NCBI RefSeq assembly: GCF_033115175.1
Contig: NC_084834.1
Span: 83,250,462 to 83,314,461, forward strand
Length of the DNA: 64,000 nucleotides
Source: Lepus europaeus
Taxonomy: Eukaryota; Chordata; Mammalia; Lagomorpha; Leporidae
Reading direction: 5' to 3'
The notes beneath the pieces are model-generated. The model was not told the DNA's origin, did no database searches, and saw only the letters and a program-made list of their open reading frames with translations. The translations under genes were made by a program, and so were the position numbers. Of the stretch, positions 10,481-20,289 are shown piece by piece. The stretch's first letter is position 1, and every line of letters starts with the position of its first letter.

Positions 10481-10954
10481 AACTCTCCCTTTCAAATAAA
10501 TAAGATAAATCCTTTTTACTAATCTTTATAAATTCTACAAAATAAAAGTTACAGTAAGCTAGAGATAATTTATTAGTAAATAAAAATCTTTAATAAATTT
10601 AGTGTAGCCTGGGCATACCCGTACATAAAATCTACAGTCCTGTACAGTAATGTCCTAGGCCTTCACGCTTCTCACACTGACGGACTCCTGCAGAGCAGCA
10701 TCCAGGCATGCAAGCTCCCTTCATGCTACGTGCCTTAAACAGGTGTTCTGGTTTTTATCCTTTATAGTTCGCTTTTATTCTAACTTTTCATGGTCAGATA
10801 CATCTAGATGCAGAAATACTTCCCAGTGTGTTACCATTGCCTACAGTATTCTGTATACTCACACGCTGTACAGGTTTGTAGGCCAGGAACAACAGGCTAT
10901 AGCGCTCAGGTTTCCGTGTGCATGACTATCCTCCCCTATTAAAGCTTCATTCAT

Positions 10955-11238
10955 GCAGGCATCCCATATCTAGAGTGCCAGTTCAAGTCCCAGCTGCTCT
11001 GCTTCCAATACAGCTCCCCACTAATGTGCCTGGGAAGCAGCAGACAATGGATCAAGAATTTGAGTCGCTGCCACTCACATGGAAGACCTGGATGGAGTTC
11101 CTGGTCCCTGGCTTAGGTCTGATCCAGCCCCAGCTGTTGCTATCATTTGGGGAATGAACCAATGGGAGGAGGACTTTTCTGTCTCTCCCTCTCTCTCTGT
11201 AATTCTGCCTTTCAAATAAATAAACCTTAAAAAAAATT
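10955..11238 (+). repeat. CSINE, 5'-truncated old copy
   Basis: Plus-strand body from 'gcaggcatcccatat' through the CT tract to AAATAAATAAACC. The first 40 or so bases of the element are missing. Confidence 0.82.
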
Positions 11239-11262
11239 GTAGCTTATAGTCAGAAAAATATA

Positions 11263-11576
11263 TTTTAAAATTTATTTATTTATTTGAGAGCTAGAAAGAG
11301 AGATTGAGAGAGCTCCTAAACACTGGTTCATACCTCTAAATGCCTGCAATGGGTGGCAATGGGCCAGGGCCAAAAGTCCAGAGCCAGGAACTCAATCCAG
11401 GTGCCCCAGACTGATGGCAGGAACCCAATTACTTGAGCCATCAGTGTTGCCTCCCAGGGTCTGCATGAGCAGGAAGCTGGAGTCAGGAGTCAGAGCCAGG
11501 TATTAAAACCAGTTACTCTGATGTAGGATGCAGGCATCTCATTCAGGATTTTAACCACTAGGCTACATGCCCAGCC
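11263..11576 (-). repeat. CSINE, old subtype
   Basis: Minus-strand element with TTTATTTATTTGAGAG on the tail side and an eroded head. The duplication CAGAAAAATAT lies at 11,251-11,261 and 11,577-11,587. Confidence 0.85.
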
Positions 11577-11765
11577 CAGAAAAATATTTTCTAACAGAAT
11601 TTCATACATTGTTTTCTGGATCTTTGTACTACTTTGATATAAACGAAAAATGGCTTCACCTTTGAATATAAACTGTATGTTTTTAAAATTCTTGTGTGTA
11701 AGTTTGTGTTCTTAGGGTTGAAGCTTCATAGAATTCCTGTAGTTATCTCTCAAAATTATCCTTTG

Positions 11766-12023
11766 GGAGCCAGTGCTGTGGCGTCAAGGGTAAAGCCACT
11801 ACTTGCAGTGCCAGCATCCCATATGGGTGCCAGTTTGAGTCCTGGCTGCTCCTCTTCTATCCAGTTCTCTGCTATGGCCTGGGAAAGCAGCAGCAGATGG
11901 CCCAAGTCCTTGGGCCCCTGTACCCGTGTGGGAGAACTGGAGGAGGCTCCTGGCTCCTGGCTTCAGATATGCCCAGCTCCGGCCATTGTGGCCATCTGGG
12001 GAGTGAACCAGCAGATGGAAGAC

Positions 12024-12057
<34 letters not shown>

Positions 12058-12082
12058 CAAAAAAAAAATTAAATCTTTACAA
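11766..12082 (+). repeat. CSINE
   Basis: Plus-strand element with a (CT)n expansion near 12,024-12,050. The duplication AAAATTATCCTTTG lies at 11,752-11,765 and 12,083-12,096. Confidence 0.94.
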
Positions 12083-12096
12083 AAAATTATCCTTTG

Positions 12097-12747
12097 AGAA
12101 ATTCTCCTTTCACTGGGCACAGGGCACTAGATGTTAGCTCTGTCAGCAGAAACCAAGGTGTCTCCATTTCCTTCGTTCTAAGTACCGTCCTCTCTCTGCA
12201 TCGCAGGTTGAACTGAAAGCACCTTCTAGAAGTTCTGTATGCTTGACATGAAGGCATGAGAAGTCAATTTCCAGAATGAAATGATGAAAACCATCTGATT
12301 AGGGGAAATATTTCAGATCTGAAATTTACTTGATGTATACAATTAGGCTAAAGAGTTTGAATAATCCTAAGAAATAATGGCAGTAAAGTGTAGTGCCTTT
12401 CACTCTATTGTGTGAGCCATGTTCTTGAGGCAATCAACGCAATAATCTAAAACGCAAATAGGGGAATCTGCTACTGGCTGACTCGGAGACTGTGGGAAAG
12501 CAAACTACTGAGGTTGTACCAGCTGCAGGAGATGTCAGTGAATGCACGCCCATGTATGCTGTTAGTACACACTAGGCCTCTGGAAACTTTCTGGCACATT
12601 CTTACCCTCCAAAATCTCCTTTTTTTTTTTCCCTAGATCTTCTGGGGAAAAACATCTCTTCATATTATTTTATTTTTGTAATAAGTGAAAAATCCAAACA
12701 GAAACAATTTTAATAGGTACATTTTTGTTTCCCGCTTCTTTGTTGAT
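12097..12747. other. Unassigned intergenic sequence
   Basis: No repeat family, exon or long ORF recognised in 650 bp. Confidence 0.4.
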
Positions 12748-13086
12748 TTTTTTTTTAAAAAAGACTTATGTATTTATTTGAAAGTCAGAGTTACAGAGAG
12801 AGAGAGAGAAGGAGAGGCAGAGAGAAAGAGAGAGAAATCTTTCACATACTGGCTCAGTCCCCAGATGGCTGCATTGGCCGGAGCTGCACCGATCTGAAGC
12901 TAGGAGCCAGGAGCATCTTCTGGGTTTCCCACATGGGTGCAGGGGCTCAAGAACCTGGGCTATCTTCTACTGCTTTCTCAGGCTGTAGCAGAGAGCTGGA
13001 TTGGAAGAGGAGCAGCCTGGACTAGAACCGGCGCCCATATGGGATGCCGGCGCCTCAGGCCAGGGCATTAACCCACTGTGGTCCCT
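12748..13086 (-). repeat. CSINE
   Basis: Minus-strand element with a T-rich start, GAAAGTCAGAGTTAC, a GA tract and a head ending near CCCACTGTGG. The flanking duplication is not clear. Confidence 0.88.
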
Positions 13087-14365
13087 CTTGATCACTTCTA
13101 AAAAGACACTTTAATCTCCCTCCAAAGTTCTTTCTGAACTACACATTTTCTTCTGCATTGTTTTAGATCCTGTAAACAGTAAATGCATTTTGTGACGTGG
13201 GAGTTTCAGAGTTGGCCTTCCTTTGATCTGAGTATCTTGTCTTTGTTGCTAAAGACTTGGACACAAAGAAAACTGCTGAACCTGTAGGTCTTGGCCCACA
13301 AACTCCGTGCCCATTTGGGATGAGTCAGGGTGAATCAAGTCTCCTGGAAGTGAGATATCCTCAAGTGGAAAGCCTGTCTTTAAGTAATTGAGGTGAAAGT
13401 GTCTTCAGAGGTCACTAGGCCATGTCTGTTGCTTTCTAAGACCTGTGAGAGGAAATGCGACTATTTGGGGGGTCACAGGACAAGGTAACAGCAGAGGTGG
13501 GACTAGTGTATAGCCCTTCCTCCACCAGTTCAACTGGTAGTGATACAGAAATGACAGTAATGAATTCTGGGAAAAATCTTAGAAAACAAGTTGTTACCCC
13601 ATTTTAATATGTATTTCCCTCATTCTTGACAGAAGCATAAACACAAATCTCATGAATGAGATGCGAATGTTTGAGGAATTTTGTATCTACAACTGTTTTC
13701 ATGCTACGCCCTAGTGAGTTGTATAATCATACTCAAGATATACAGCATTTGTGATGTTTTTGGTGAGCATTCTTTAAGGAAAGCACAAATTTAACATGCT
13801 CTAGCTATTTGTATTACTATTATTTGCACACATTAGGAATCCCCTTCATGCCAAAGATCTAGAAAGAGAAACATTTACTCACAGTTTGGGAGATATCACC
13901 ATATCATGCTGCATTCTGTCTGAGGCAGGTAAGAAAAAGTGTTATCTTTGTTGAAATCATACTGCTACTGACGTTACCAAATTGAAAACATAGGCACTGA
14001 AATATTTGCACCTGCATCTCAATGGGCCAAATAGGTTAGAAGCAGAAAGAGAAACATTAGTTTGCTGCTTTCTCAACCCCAGGTTTAAATACTTTAGTTT
14101 TCTATATTTTCAGTTTCCTAAATAACTGATCATGAAAAGAAGACCATTTTATTAGAACAGACAGAATATTTTAGAAGCTGAGTAAAGGAAGCTTTGTGGG
14201 CTTCTTGTGGAGACTTCTTTCCTTCCCTATCAACACAGCAGCTAGAAAAGGAGAAACAAGGTTTGTTTGAACACTTCCCATTTACCAAAATAAATAAAGT
14301 GGAACTAATAAACAGACTGTTGAAAAAAACCCTATTTCCAATACAAAATACACACACAACAATCA
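13087..14365. other. Unassigned intergenic sequence
   Basis: About 1.3 kb with no CSINE and no recognisable gene. It may contain old repeats that I could not identify. Confidence 0.4.
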
Positions 14366-14367
14366 CG

Positions 14368-14560
14368 AATACTGAACTTATTAAGCAGTTCCTACTTGCT
14401 AAGCAATGCCCGAAGTGATTTCGATCCATTGGCTCATTTAACCCCTACCCCTGTGAGAAGCAGAAACTCTTGTCCTTATAGTTTACAGATAAGAACCCTA
14501 TGCTATAAGAGGGGTCGGGATGTGCCCCCAACTCCAGACTTGCAAGTAAAGGAGTTGAGA
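14368..14560 (+). repeat. MIR
   Basis: 'cttattaagcagttcctacttgctaagcaatgc', then 'ttggctcatttaacccctac' and 'acagataagaaccc', follow the order of the mammalian-wide MIR consensus in plus sense. It is well diverged. Confidence 0.65.
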
Positions 14561-15150
14561 TTGCACCGGGCCATCACCACTTCGGAGTGAAACTCTTCCT
14601 CAGGGCATTGTAGAACCACAAATAGTTCACAGGTTAGAAACTCAAGAAGAAAGAACAAAATCGGGCTCGTCTTGAGAGTTGGGGCAGCCGTGAGGAATTT
14701 GCCCATTAAATAGCACAGGAGTAACAGCTTTCCAATTAGCAAGTCATGGGAGAAAACAAAGATCTATTCAGTGAAAGTACAATATCCTGATGATCGTGTG
14801 ATCTGGGATCCCACAGAGGGGCACATTTTGCCATAGCGTGCCGCCCAGTCTGTTGGCACAGGATGTGGGTGAAAGGCACGCCAGGAAAAGATAACTCGCT
14901 GGCTGGAGTGTGGTGGGGAAACCATCCCCAGGGGTGCACCCACGATTTCCTCTTTTCCTTCTCACTAGTGAGGGAGACGGTCGCTTTTGTGCTGGTTTCT
15001 TCAACAGAGGGCGAAACCGAGCGCGACACGGAGGCTCCCTGACATCCACTCCCCTTCCTGGTTTTTAGTTCTAGAGCCCAAGCAGGGAAGAGGAAGGAGT
15101 TCCTGAGGGAAGCCCTCGGATTCCTACCCGTGCGTCTCCTGAAGCACATA
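14561..15150. other. Unassigned intergenic sequence
   Basis: Non-repetitive 590 bp. The reading frames across it resemble no protein I know. Confidence 0.4.
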
Positions 15151-15153
15151 TGC

Positions 15154-15331
15154 AGGCACTTCAAAAAGTTTGTGGGAAAATGGAATGAAAAGCAATTTTG
15201 AAATTCATGCATAATTTTTATAATATGCATTCTTATGAAGAGTCCTTATCCACAAGAATTTCAAACTTTTTTTGCACGGAAGTAAACTTACCTTTTCACT
15301 GCAGTTTCCGTGAACTCTATGAAGTACTCTC
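15154..15331. mobile_element. Mariner-like MITE, copy 2
   Basis: Left end GGCACTTCAAAAAGTTTGTG. The right end reads 'tttccgtgaactctatgaagtactctc', whose complement matches the left. The element is about 178 bp with no ORF, and is the longest of three copies of this family here. Confidence 0.6.
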
Positions 15332-15367
15332 TAGTGGACGTACTCATTTAATCCTTGAAAAGGATTT

Positions 15368-15817
15368 AGGAGCCGGTGCTCCCCCCCCACCACCGTGGCC
15401 GGCCGCTGCCGCTAGCCAACACCTGGGGGCAGTTGGCAGCGCTGCCTGGGCAGCCTCCTAGAGCCAGGGGTCTGGCAGGCTCCGCGGGCGAATGGCCTAC
15501 GGAAGCCGAGGGGGGCCCGCCCGCTCCAAAACCCAAAACGGGTAAGCTGCCACCTGCGACTCTGGCATATCCCATATGCCTGCCGGTTCCAGTCCCAGCT
15601 TCTCCACTTCCAATCTAGCTCCCTGCTAATGGCCTGGGAAAGCAGCAGAAGATGGCCCAAGTGCTTGGGCCCTGCCACCCACATGGGAGACCCAGAAGAA
15701 GCTCCTGGCTTCAGCCTGGCCCAGCCCTGACCATTGCGGCCATTTGGGGAGTGAACCGGTAGAGAGAAGATCTCTCCCTCTCTCTGTCTCTCGGTAATTC
15801 TGACTTAATAAATAAAA
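15368..15817 (+). repeat. CSINE carrying a GC-rich insert
   Basis: The SINE head GGAGCCGGTGCT (15,369-15,380) is followed by about 155 bp of GC-rich, CpG-containing sequence (15,381-15,538). The SINE then resumes at GGGTAAGCTGCCACCTGCG and runs to a normal CT tract and A-rich tail. The likely duplication is AAAAGGATTTA (15,357-15,367) with AAAAAGATTTA (about 15,818-15,828). The insert is not a SINE and is unlike the flanking DNA. Confidence 0.8.
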
Positions 15818-15829
15818 AGATTTATTCAT

Positions 15830-16336
15830 GTTCATGTTTGGGTGCTCCCAAGACCCTTCGCTGGGTTTTGTCAGTTGCTTTATCTCGGGTGTCCAGAACA
15901 GTGCCTGGCAAAGATTGGTTTCAAATCAGTACTGTTAAATCCCGGTCTGCAGAAGAAGGAACGGAGGCAGAGGGCGCTGAAGCCCCGACCTAAGCATCCA
16001 CAGCTGGGCGACTGGGGAGCGTCCACACCTGGCCTGGGCCCAGAGCAGAGCGAGGAAGGTCAATGCCAGGGGATCCTTTTGTGCTCCCAGGGTGGTGGCA
16101 GAACCAGAAGAAATGGCTGTGTTGAGCATTGGGCAACTGGAATCTTAGGGAATCTTAGTTCATCTCAGTGATTAACTGTCACATTTGGGCCAGGAAGTAG
16201 CAGGGAGCTACTGATGCGAAGGCCATGCACACAAGGACAGGGACAGACTCTGGCACAGCTGACAAAGATCATGGGTTGCTCCTCCCCCAATCGCTGATGG
16301 ATTACTTTGTTTTCCCTCAGCCAATAGGAAGAGTTA
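15830..16336. other. Unassigned intergenic sequence
   Basis: About 500 bp. 'ccagaacagtgcctggcaaag' near 15,893 resembles the tail of an L2 or an antisense MIR; nothing else was recognised. Confidence 0.4.
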
Positions 16337-16348
16337 AAACAGAAAATT

Positions 16349-16627
16349 GGGGCCAGCATTGTGCCGTTGCTTCTTCATATCCAGGCTGCTCCGTTTCCCA
16401 TCCAGCTCCCTGGTCATGGCCTGGGAAAAGCAGTGGAAGATGGCCCAAGCGCTTGGGACCCCTGCTCCCCATGTGAGAGACCCGGAAGAAGCTCCTAGCT
16501 TCGGCCTGGTTCCACTCTGGCCGTTGTGGCCACCTGGGGAGTGAACCAGCAGGTAGAAGACTTCTCTTCATGCCTTTCCTTTTCTCTATAACTTTCAAAT
16601 AAATAAATAAATAAATCTTAAAAAAGA
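16349..16627 (+). repeat. CSINE with internal head deletion
   Basis: Starts GGGGCCAGCATTGTGCCG, lacks part of the head, then follows the usual body to (AAAT)n and CTTAAAAAAG. Confidence 0.85.
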
Positions 16628-16754
16628 AATTGTCACAGGAAGTGAGGAAAATGCTATTTCTTGCATACTTGAATTTAATTTTTAAACTTGAAGCAGTCTC
16701 TTACGAAGGCAGCATTATGTAGAGAAAAAAATATGAAATATGTCATCAAAAGAG

Positions 16755-16855
16755 CTAGGCTTTAACCTGCCTTGTCCCATTTGAAATTTCTAGGTAGTTT
16801 CCCTAGTTCCCTATGTCTGTTTCCTCATCTCTAAAATGAGGATTAACAGTGATTG
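16755..16855 (-). repeat. MIR fragment
   Basis: 'ctgtttcctcatctctaaaatgaggattaacag' is the characteristic antisense MIR core. Confidence 0.6.
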
Positions 16856-16867
16856 GCGTGGACAGAA

Positions 16868-17059
16868 GGGTTTTTTTTTTTTTTCAAGATTTTATTTATT
16901 TAATTGAAAGAGTTAACAGAGAGCAGGAGAAGGATCTTTTGTCCACTAGTTCACTCCCCAAATGGGTGCAATACCTAGGACTGGGCCAGACTGAAGCCAG
17001 GAGCCTGAAACTCCATCATCTGGGTCTCCTTCATAGTTGGCAGGGGCCCAAGTACTTTT
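16868..17059 (-). repeat. CSINE, 5'-truncated
   Basis: A minus-strand tail and middle section that stops at GGCAGGGGCCCAAGTACTT. The head is absent and does not resume beyond the next SINE, so truncation preceded the later insertion. Confidence 0.85.
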
Positions 17060-17075
17060 ATAAAGTGTAGGTTAA

Positions 17076-17407
17076 GGGGCCGGCCCTGTAGTGTAGTGGG
17101 AAAAGCCGCTGCCTGTAGTGCTGGCATCCCATATATATATAGGCACCGGTTCAAGTCCTGGCTGCTCCATTTCCAATCCAGTGCTTTGCTATCACCTGGG
17201 AAAGCAGTAGGAGATGGCCCAAGTGCTTGGGCCCCTGCACCCATGTGGGAGACCTGGAGGAAGCTCCTGGCTCCTGGCTTCGGATCGGCACAGCTCTGGC
17301 AGTTGCAGCCGTCTGGGGAGTGAACCAGTGGATGGAAGACCAGATCTTTCTTTCTGCCTCTGCTTCTCTGTAACTCTTTCAAATAAATAAATAAATCTTT
17401 TAAAAAA
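17076..17407 (+). repeat. CSINE
   Basis: Complete plus-strand element with the duplication ATAAAGTGTAGGTT (17,060-17,073) and ATAAAGTGTAAGTT (17,408-17,421). It begins directly after a truncated SINE. Confidence 0.94.
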
Positions 17408-17538
17408 ATAAAGTGTAAGTTGAAACTTAGTGAAAGATAACAAATGTGTTAATTTTGTATAGTCCCCACTCCCATTCTATTTGTACTTGATTTTGACTAT
17501 ATACTCGGTTGTTTTTGTTTTTTCAGTGACGCCTTTGC

Positions 17539-17544
17539 TTTATT
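17539..17544 (-). promoter_or_regulatory. AATAAA polyadenylation signal of the FAM32A retrocopy
   Basis: AATAAA on the minus strand, about 18 nt before the templated A tail. This is the signal of the parent mRNA, carried in with the copy. Confidence 0.8.
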
Positions 17545-17779
17545 GCACGGCTTTTACACAGACAGCCCGTCGCCCCCGGCGCAGCCCCCTCTCCTGAGCG
17601 CCTGGGCCACCGGGACACTGTTTCTCCCTACAGCCATCGCGGCCGCCGTGTCACAGCACGCGCATGACCACTCAGGGACGAGTGCTCCAAGGCTTCCACG
17701 GTGAGGAACGTCGCGATCGATTAGCAACGTCTGCCTGCGCACTCGACACCCATCAGAGGCACCTGGAAGAAGGGTGCTG

Positions 17780-18045
17780 CGGGATCACCGGAAGCGATGC
17801 TACTGCTGTAGCTCACTCAAGTGGTTTCTGCTGTGCACTGAAGTAGTGCTCCTGAACCAGCTCACCGGAAGTGCTACTTCTGCTCCAGGTTCACCGGAAG
17901 TGCTGCTCCCGCTCCATGCTCACAAGAAGTGCTGCTTCTGTTCATCTCACTGGAAGTGGGGCTCCCCCTCCAGCTAACCGGAAGCGGTGTCTGCTCCAGG
18001 GTCACCGGAAGTGGTGCTCCCCCTCCAGCTCACCGGAAGCAGTGA
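17780..18045 (-). repeat. Minisatellite of CACCGGAAGTG (ETS-like) units
   Basis: A GC-rich imperfect tandem array with units of roughly 27-30 bp. CCGGAAG occurs exactly at 17,788, 17,865, 17,894, 17,978, 18,005 and 18,033. Decayed copies lie near 17,835 (CACTGAAGTAG), 17,932 (CACAAGAAGT) and 17,948 (CACTGGAAGT). CTGCTCC or CCCCCTCCAGCT fills the spaces. CCGGAAGT is the known core of ETS-family sites (GABPA, ELK). The array lies in the 3'-UTR part of the FAM32A copy. I cannot tell whether it was inherited from the parent mRNA or expanded after insertion. Confidence 0.75.
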
Positions 18046-18395
18046 ATCTACTACCCGAGCTGTCTCAGCGGCCGGGCGCTGAGCTGAGAGCTGCAAGGCC
18101 ACGGAGCCTGCGTGGAGCAGCAGAAGCCACACGGAGCCTGGAAGGCCGCCCACGCCGTCTTAGCGCCTCTCTCCTGGGGAGTCTGTCTCATGGGGTGGCG
18201 ACCTTGACACTGGCGAGGCGACCTTGACCTCCGGATGGAAACGCGGCGCTCCGGGGCCAGACTACCAGGGTTTCCCTTCCAAGAACGCACAGTCGCGTGG
18301 GTGGGGGGCGGTCTCGCTTTAATCGGGTTCCAGGCAGAGGGGGTGCGGGGGAGAGGGGTCGGGGCACCAGGGCTGCCCCTCGCGGGCGGCCGGGG

Positions 18396-18731
18396 CTACT
18401 TCGTCCAGCTGACTTTGAGGATGCCGTAGTGCTCCGTGAGCGTGTCCAGGTGTCTGTTGAAGTCCTCCACCCTCTGCTTGTGGGTTTTGGATGCTTTCTT
18501 CAGGATCCGTTCCATTTGCCGCTTCTCCTGCAACTTCTCGAAGGCCGCCTGTGCCGGGGTCCGCTTGTCCAGGCAGCGCCGCTTCTCCTCCTCGCTCTTC
18601 TTGCTCGTCCCCATCGCTTCCAGGAGCTTCGCCTTGTCTTTGTCCTTCTTCTTCTTCCGCTTGGTCATGCCGAGCTCTGCGACGCCTTTCAGCTTCAGGG
18701 GACCCCTTTGGACCTGCTCGTAGGCCTCCAT
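18396..18731 (-). CDS. FAM32A: FAM32A retrocopy, intact 111-codon ORF
   Basis: FAM32A is a small, lysine-rich, highly conserved nuclear protein that joins late spliceosomes near the 5' exon during exon ligation. The ORF begins MEAYEQVQRGPLKLKGVAEL, has a KRKKKKDKDKAK basic tract (residues about 24-35), a charged helical middle (EEEKRRCLDKRTPAQAAFEK, about 47-66) and ends HYGILKVSWTK. Human FAM32A, as I recall it, is 112 residues. This copy has one Lys fewer in the basic run and about seven substitutions, two of them near the normally invariant C-terminus (YDIPKV becomes YGILKV). It has no intron, stop or frameshift. With 15 nt of 5' UTR and no native promoter, expression would depend on nearby sequence. 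It could be a functional retrogene or a young processed pseudogene. Confidence 0.88.
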   Translation of the reverse strand: MEAYEQVQRGPLKLKGVAELGMTKRKKKKDKDKAKLLEAMGTSKKSEEEKRRCLDKRTPAQAAFEKLQEKRQMERILKKASKTHKQRVEDFNRHLDTLTEHYGILKVSWTK

Positions 18732-18760
18732 GGCGGCCGGCCTGCCCTATATACTCGGTT

Positions 18761-19546
18761 TTTTAGGGGATTTTGGGAGTGGGTAAGGGGTTGTACTCAA
18801 ACATTTCGGGACCTGCATTTTTATTTTCATTTCTCATGTTTATGATAAATGGATGCATATTTTTCAAAATCAAAAGCACTTTGGAAACAGGGACTCTTAC
18901 TTGACTGACAGATCACTATTGCTGCCTTTGAGGGGAATTTTCTGAAAGTTGGAAGTCAGCCTGATTCAGATGTTTCTTGGGTGATCCGCAGGCTGACTAC
19001 CACACAGGCAGGTATTTTATTGGCTCTTTTCAGTGAGCTGGCCTAATATTGCATACAGCTGCTAATGATTTCTGCACAAAGGAGTGAAAAAAGAAATTTC
19101 AGCAATGAGTACGTGCTACTCATTTGGGAAGGATTACCAGTGTGTAGTGGAACCGTCACTCCAGGTTTATTTTAAACAATATGCTCTCCTGTGAAATGAT
19201 GGAAAACAGAATATTCCGGCAGCAGTGCAAATGTAAGGGGTGCTTGTAAAAATATGAATTGTGCAGAAACATTCAGTCACCGAGCCTGGCGTAGTGCCTG
19301 TGGCATGCCTGGCATTCGTCTTAGACCTGAGGAGACAACAGGAAATAAAACAATGAGGTGCCTGCCCTGATGGAACCCCCATCCCACTGGAGGAGACAGA
19401 AAACAAAGTGATAAAACCCTACACTACTTGTCAGCCACTGCCAGGAAGAAACCCAGGCCAGGTCAAGGATGAGACTGTGTGGTGGGTTCTGGTATGATCG
19501 AGAGAACTGGGCAGCAAAGGAATCTCCAAGGACACTTTTTAAAGTC
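18761..19546. other. Unassigned intergenic sequence
   Basis: About 790 bp, free of CSINEs, between the FAM32A retrocopy and the next SINE. No exon recognised. Confidence 0.4.
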
Positions 19547-19556
19547 AGGAAGCAAG

Positions 19557-19878
19557 GCTGATGCTGTGGTGTAGTGGGTAAAGCCACCACCTGCAGTGCC
19601 AGCATCCCTTATGGATGCCAGTTCAAGACCGGCTGCTCCACTTCGGATCCAGCTCTCTGCTATGGCCTAAGAAGGCAGTGGAGGATGGCCCAAGTGCTTG
19701 GGCCCTGCACCCACGTGGGAGACCTGGAGGAAACTCCTGGCTCCTGGCTTCGGATCAGTGCGGCTCGGGCCATTGCAGCCAACTGGGGAGTGAACCAGCA
19801 CATGGAAGACCTCTCTCTCTGCCTCTCCTTCTCTATGTAACTCTTTCAAATAAATAAATAAATCTTTAAAAAAAAAAT
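19557..19878 (+). repeat. CSINE
   Basis: Plus-strand element with (AAAT)nC and poly(A). The duplication AGGAAGCAAG lies at 19,547-19,556 and again at about 19,880-19,889. Confidence 0.92.
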
Positions 19879-20219
19879 AAGGAAGCAAGTCTCGTGCGGA
19901 TCTCTAAAGCCAGTTTACTTGGACTCACGGTTTCTCATTCTCCAGGAGCCTACGATGTATGCCTGAAAACAAGTGAGCATGCAGCCATAGACACACGGAC
20001 ACACTCATTATTTGGACTTTTGCCTGTATGCAAATAAGTTGGATTGCTCGTTCCAGAGATCTTACCCAATGTACAGAAAGCCCAGAAGTCTTTGCAGGCT
20101 TACACACGTAGGCCATGCAGAGCATGTAGGATGTTCATGTTTCATCTGAATGAGGGAAGAGATGTAGGTGGAAGTAAGTGGCCACTTCTGCCATTGGCTG
20201 GGACCGTCACTTACTCATC

Positions 20220-20289
20220 ATAGAAACCAAGGTGCAGCCACATCCTCAGCCATAGAAGACACCAGAGACCCCACAGAGACTCAGCACAA
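20220..20289 (+). other. HPGDS: Candidate HPGDS non-coding exon 1
   Basis: The sequence ends 'ccacagagactcagcacaa' followed by GTAAGTGAT, a near-perfect U1-type donor, with no ATG needed downstream. An inverted CCAAT box (ATTGG, 20,193-20,197) lies just upstream; no TATA box is seen. The first coding exon begins with only nine untranslated bases after its acceptor, so an upstream 5'-UTR exon is required, and this is the best candidate I see on the plus strand. Its start is a guess. Distance to exon 2 would be 12.9 kb. The true exon could lie elsewhere. Confidence 0.4.

Larger units (their letters stand above)
9793..10512 (+). repeat. Old CSINE split by two later insertions
   Basis: The head (9,793-9,866), middle (10,190-10,396) and tail (10,481-10,512, ending CTTTCAAATAAATAA) belong to one plus-strand C-repeat. 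A minus-strand CSINE and a short poly(A) RNA copy sit inside it. Confidence 0.85.
6905..10925 (+). mobile_element. Tigger1-type DNA transposon, interrupted
   Basis: This is an old autonomous pogo/Tigger element in the plus sense. The left end holds 'taagattataatggagctgaaa' (6,971-6,992) and 'cacctagtgacatc', as in the Tigger1 terminus. The right end (about 10,575-10,925) holds GTACAGTAATGTCCTAGGCC, 'attgcctacagtattc' and GCTGTACAGGTTTGTAGGCC, and closes near GCATGACTA. Between them lie transposase remnants (listed separately). Later insertions include a CSINE at 8,187, another at 9,793 that itself holds a minus CSINE and a poly(A) RNA fragment, and purine and G-run repeats. Without these insertions the element would be about 2.9 kb. 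Tigger insertion targets TA; the outer bases are too eroded to prove the duplication. Confidence 0.85.
17497..18760 (-). mobile_element. Full-length FAM32A mRNA retroinsertion with duplication
   Basis: A 14-bp direct repeat CTATATACTCGGTT (17,497-17,510 and 18,747-18,760) bounds a 1.24-kb intronless copy. On the minus strand it starts with a 15-nt 5' UTR and ATG and runs through the coding region and an 860-nt 3' UTR. It ends with AATAAA (17,539-17,544), a short spacer and an A-rich tail of the form AAAAAACAAAAAC. These are the marks of L1-mediated retroposition of a spliced, capped and polyadenylated mRNA. The perfect duplication argues for a fairly recent event. Confidence 0.9.

Noticed and set aside
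14736-15230. 164-codon minus-strand ORF as a gene
   Set aside because: It resembles no protein I know, shows no repeats or motifs, and runs into the MITE; a chance open frame is likelier.
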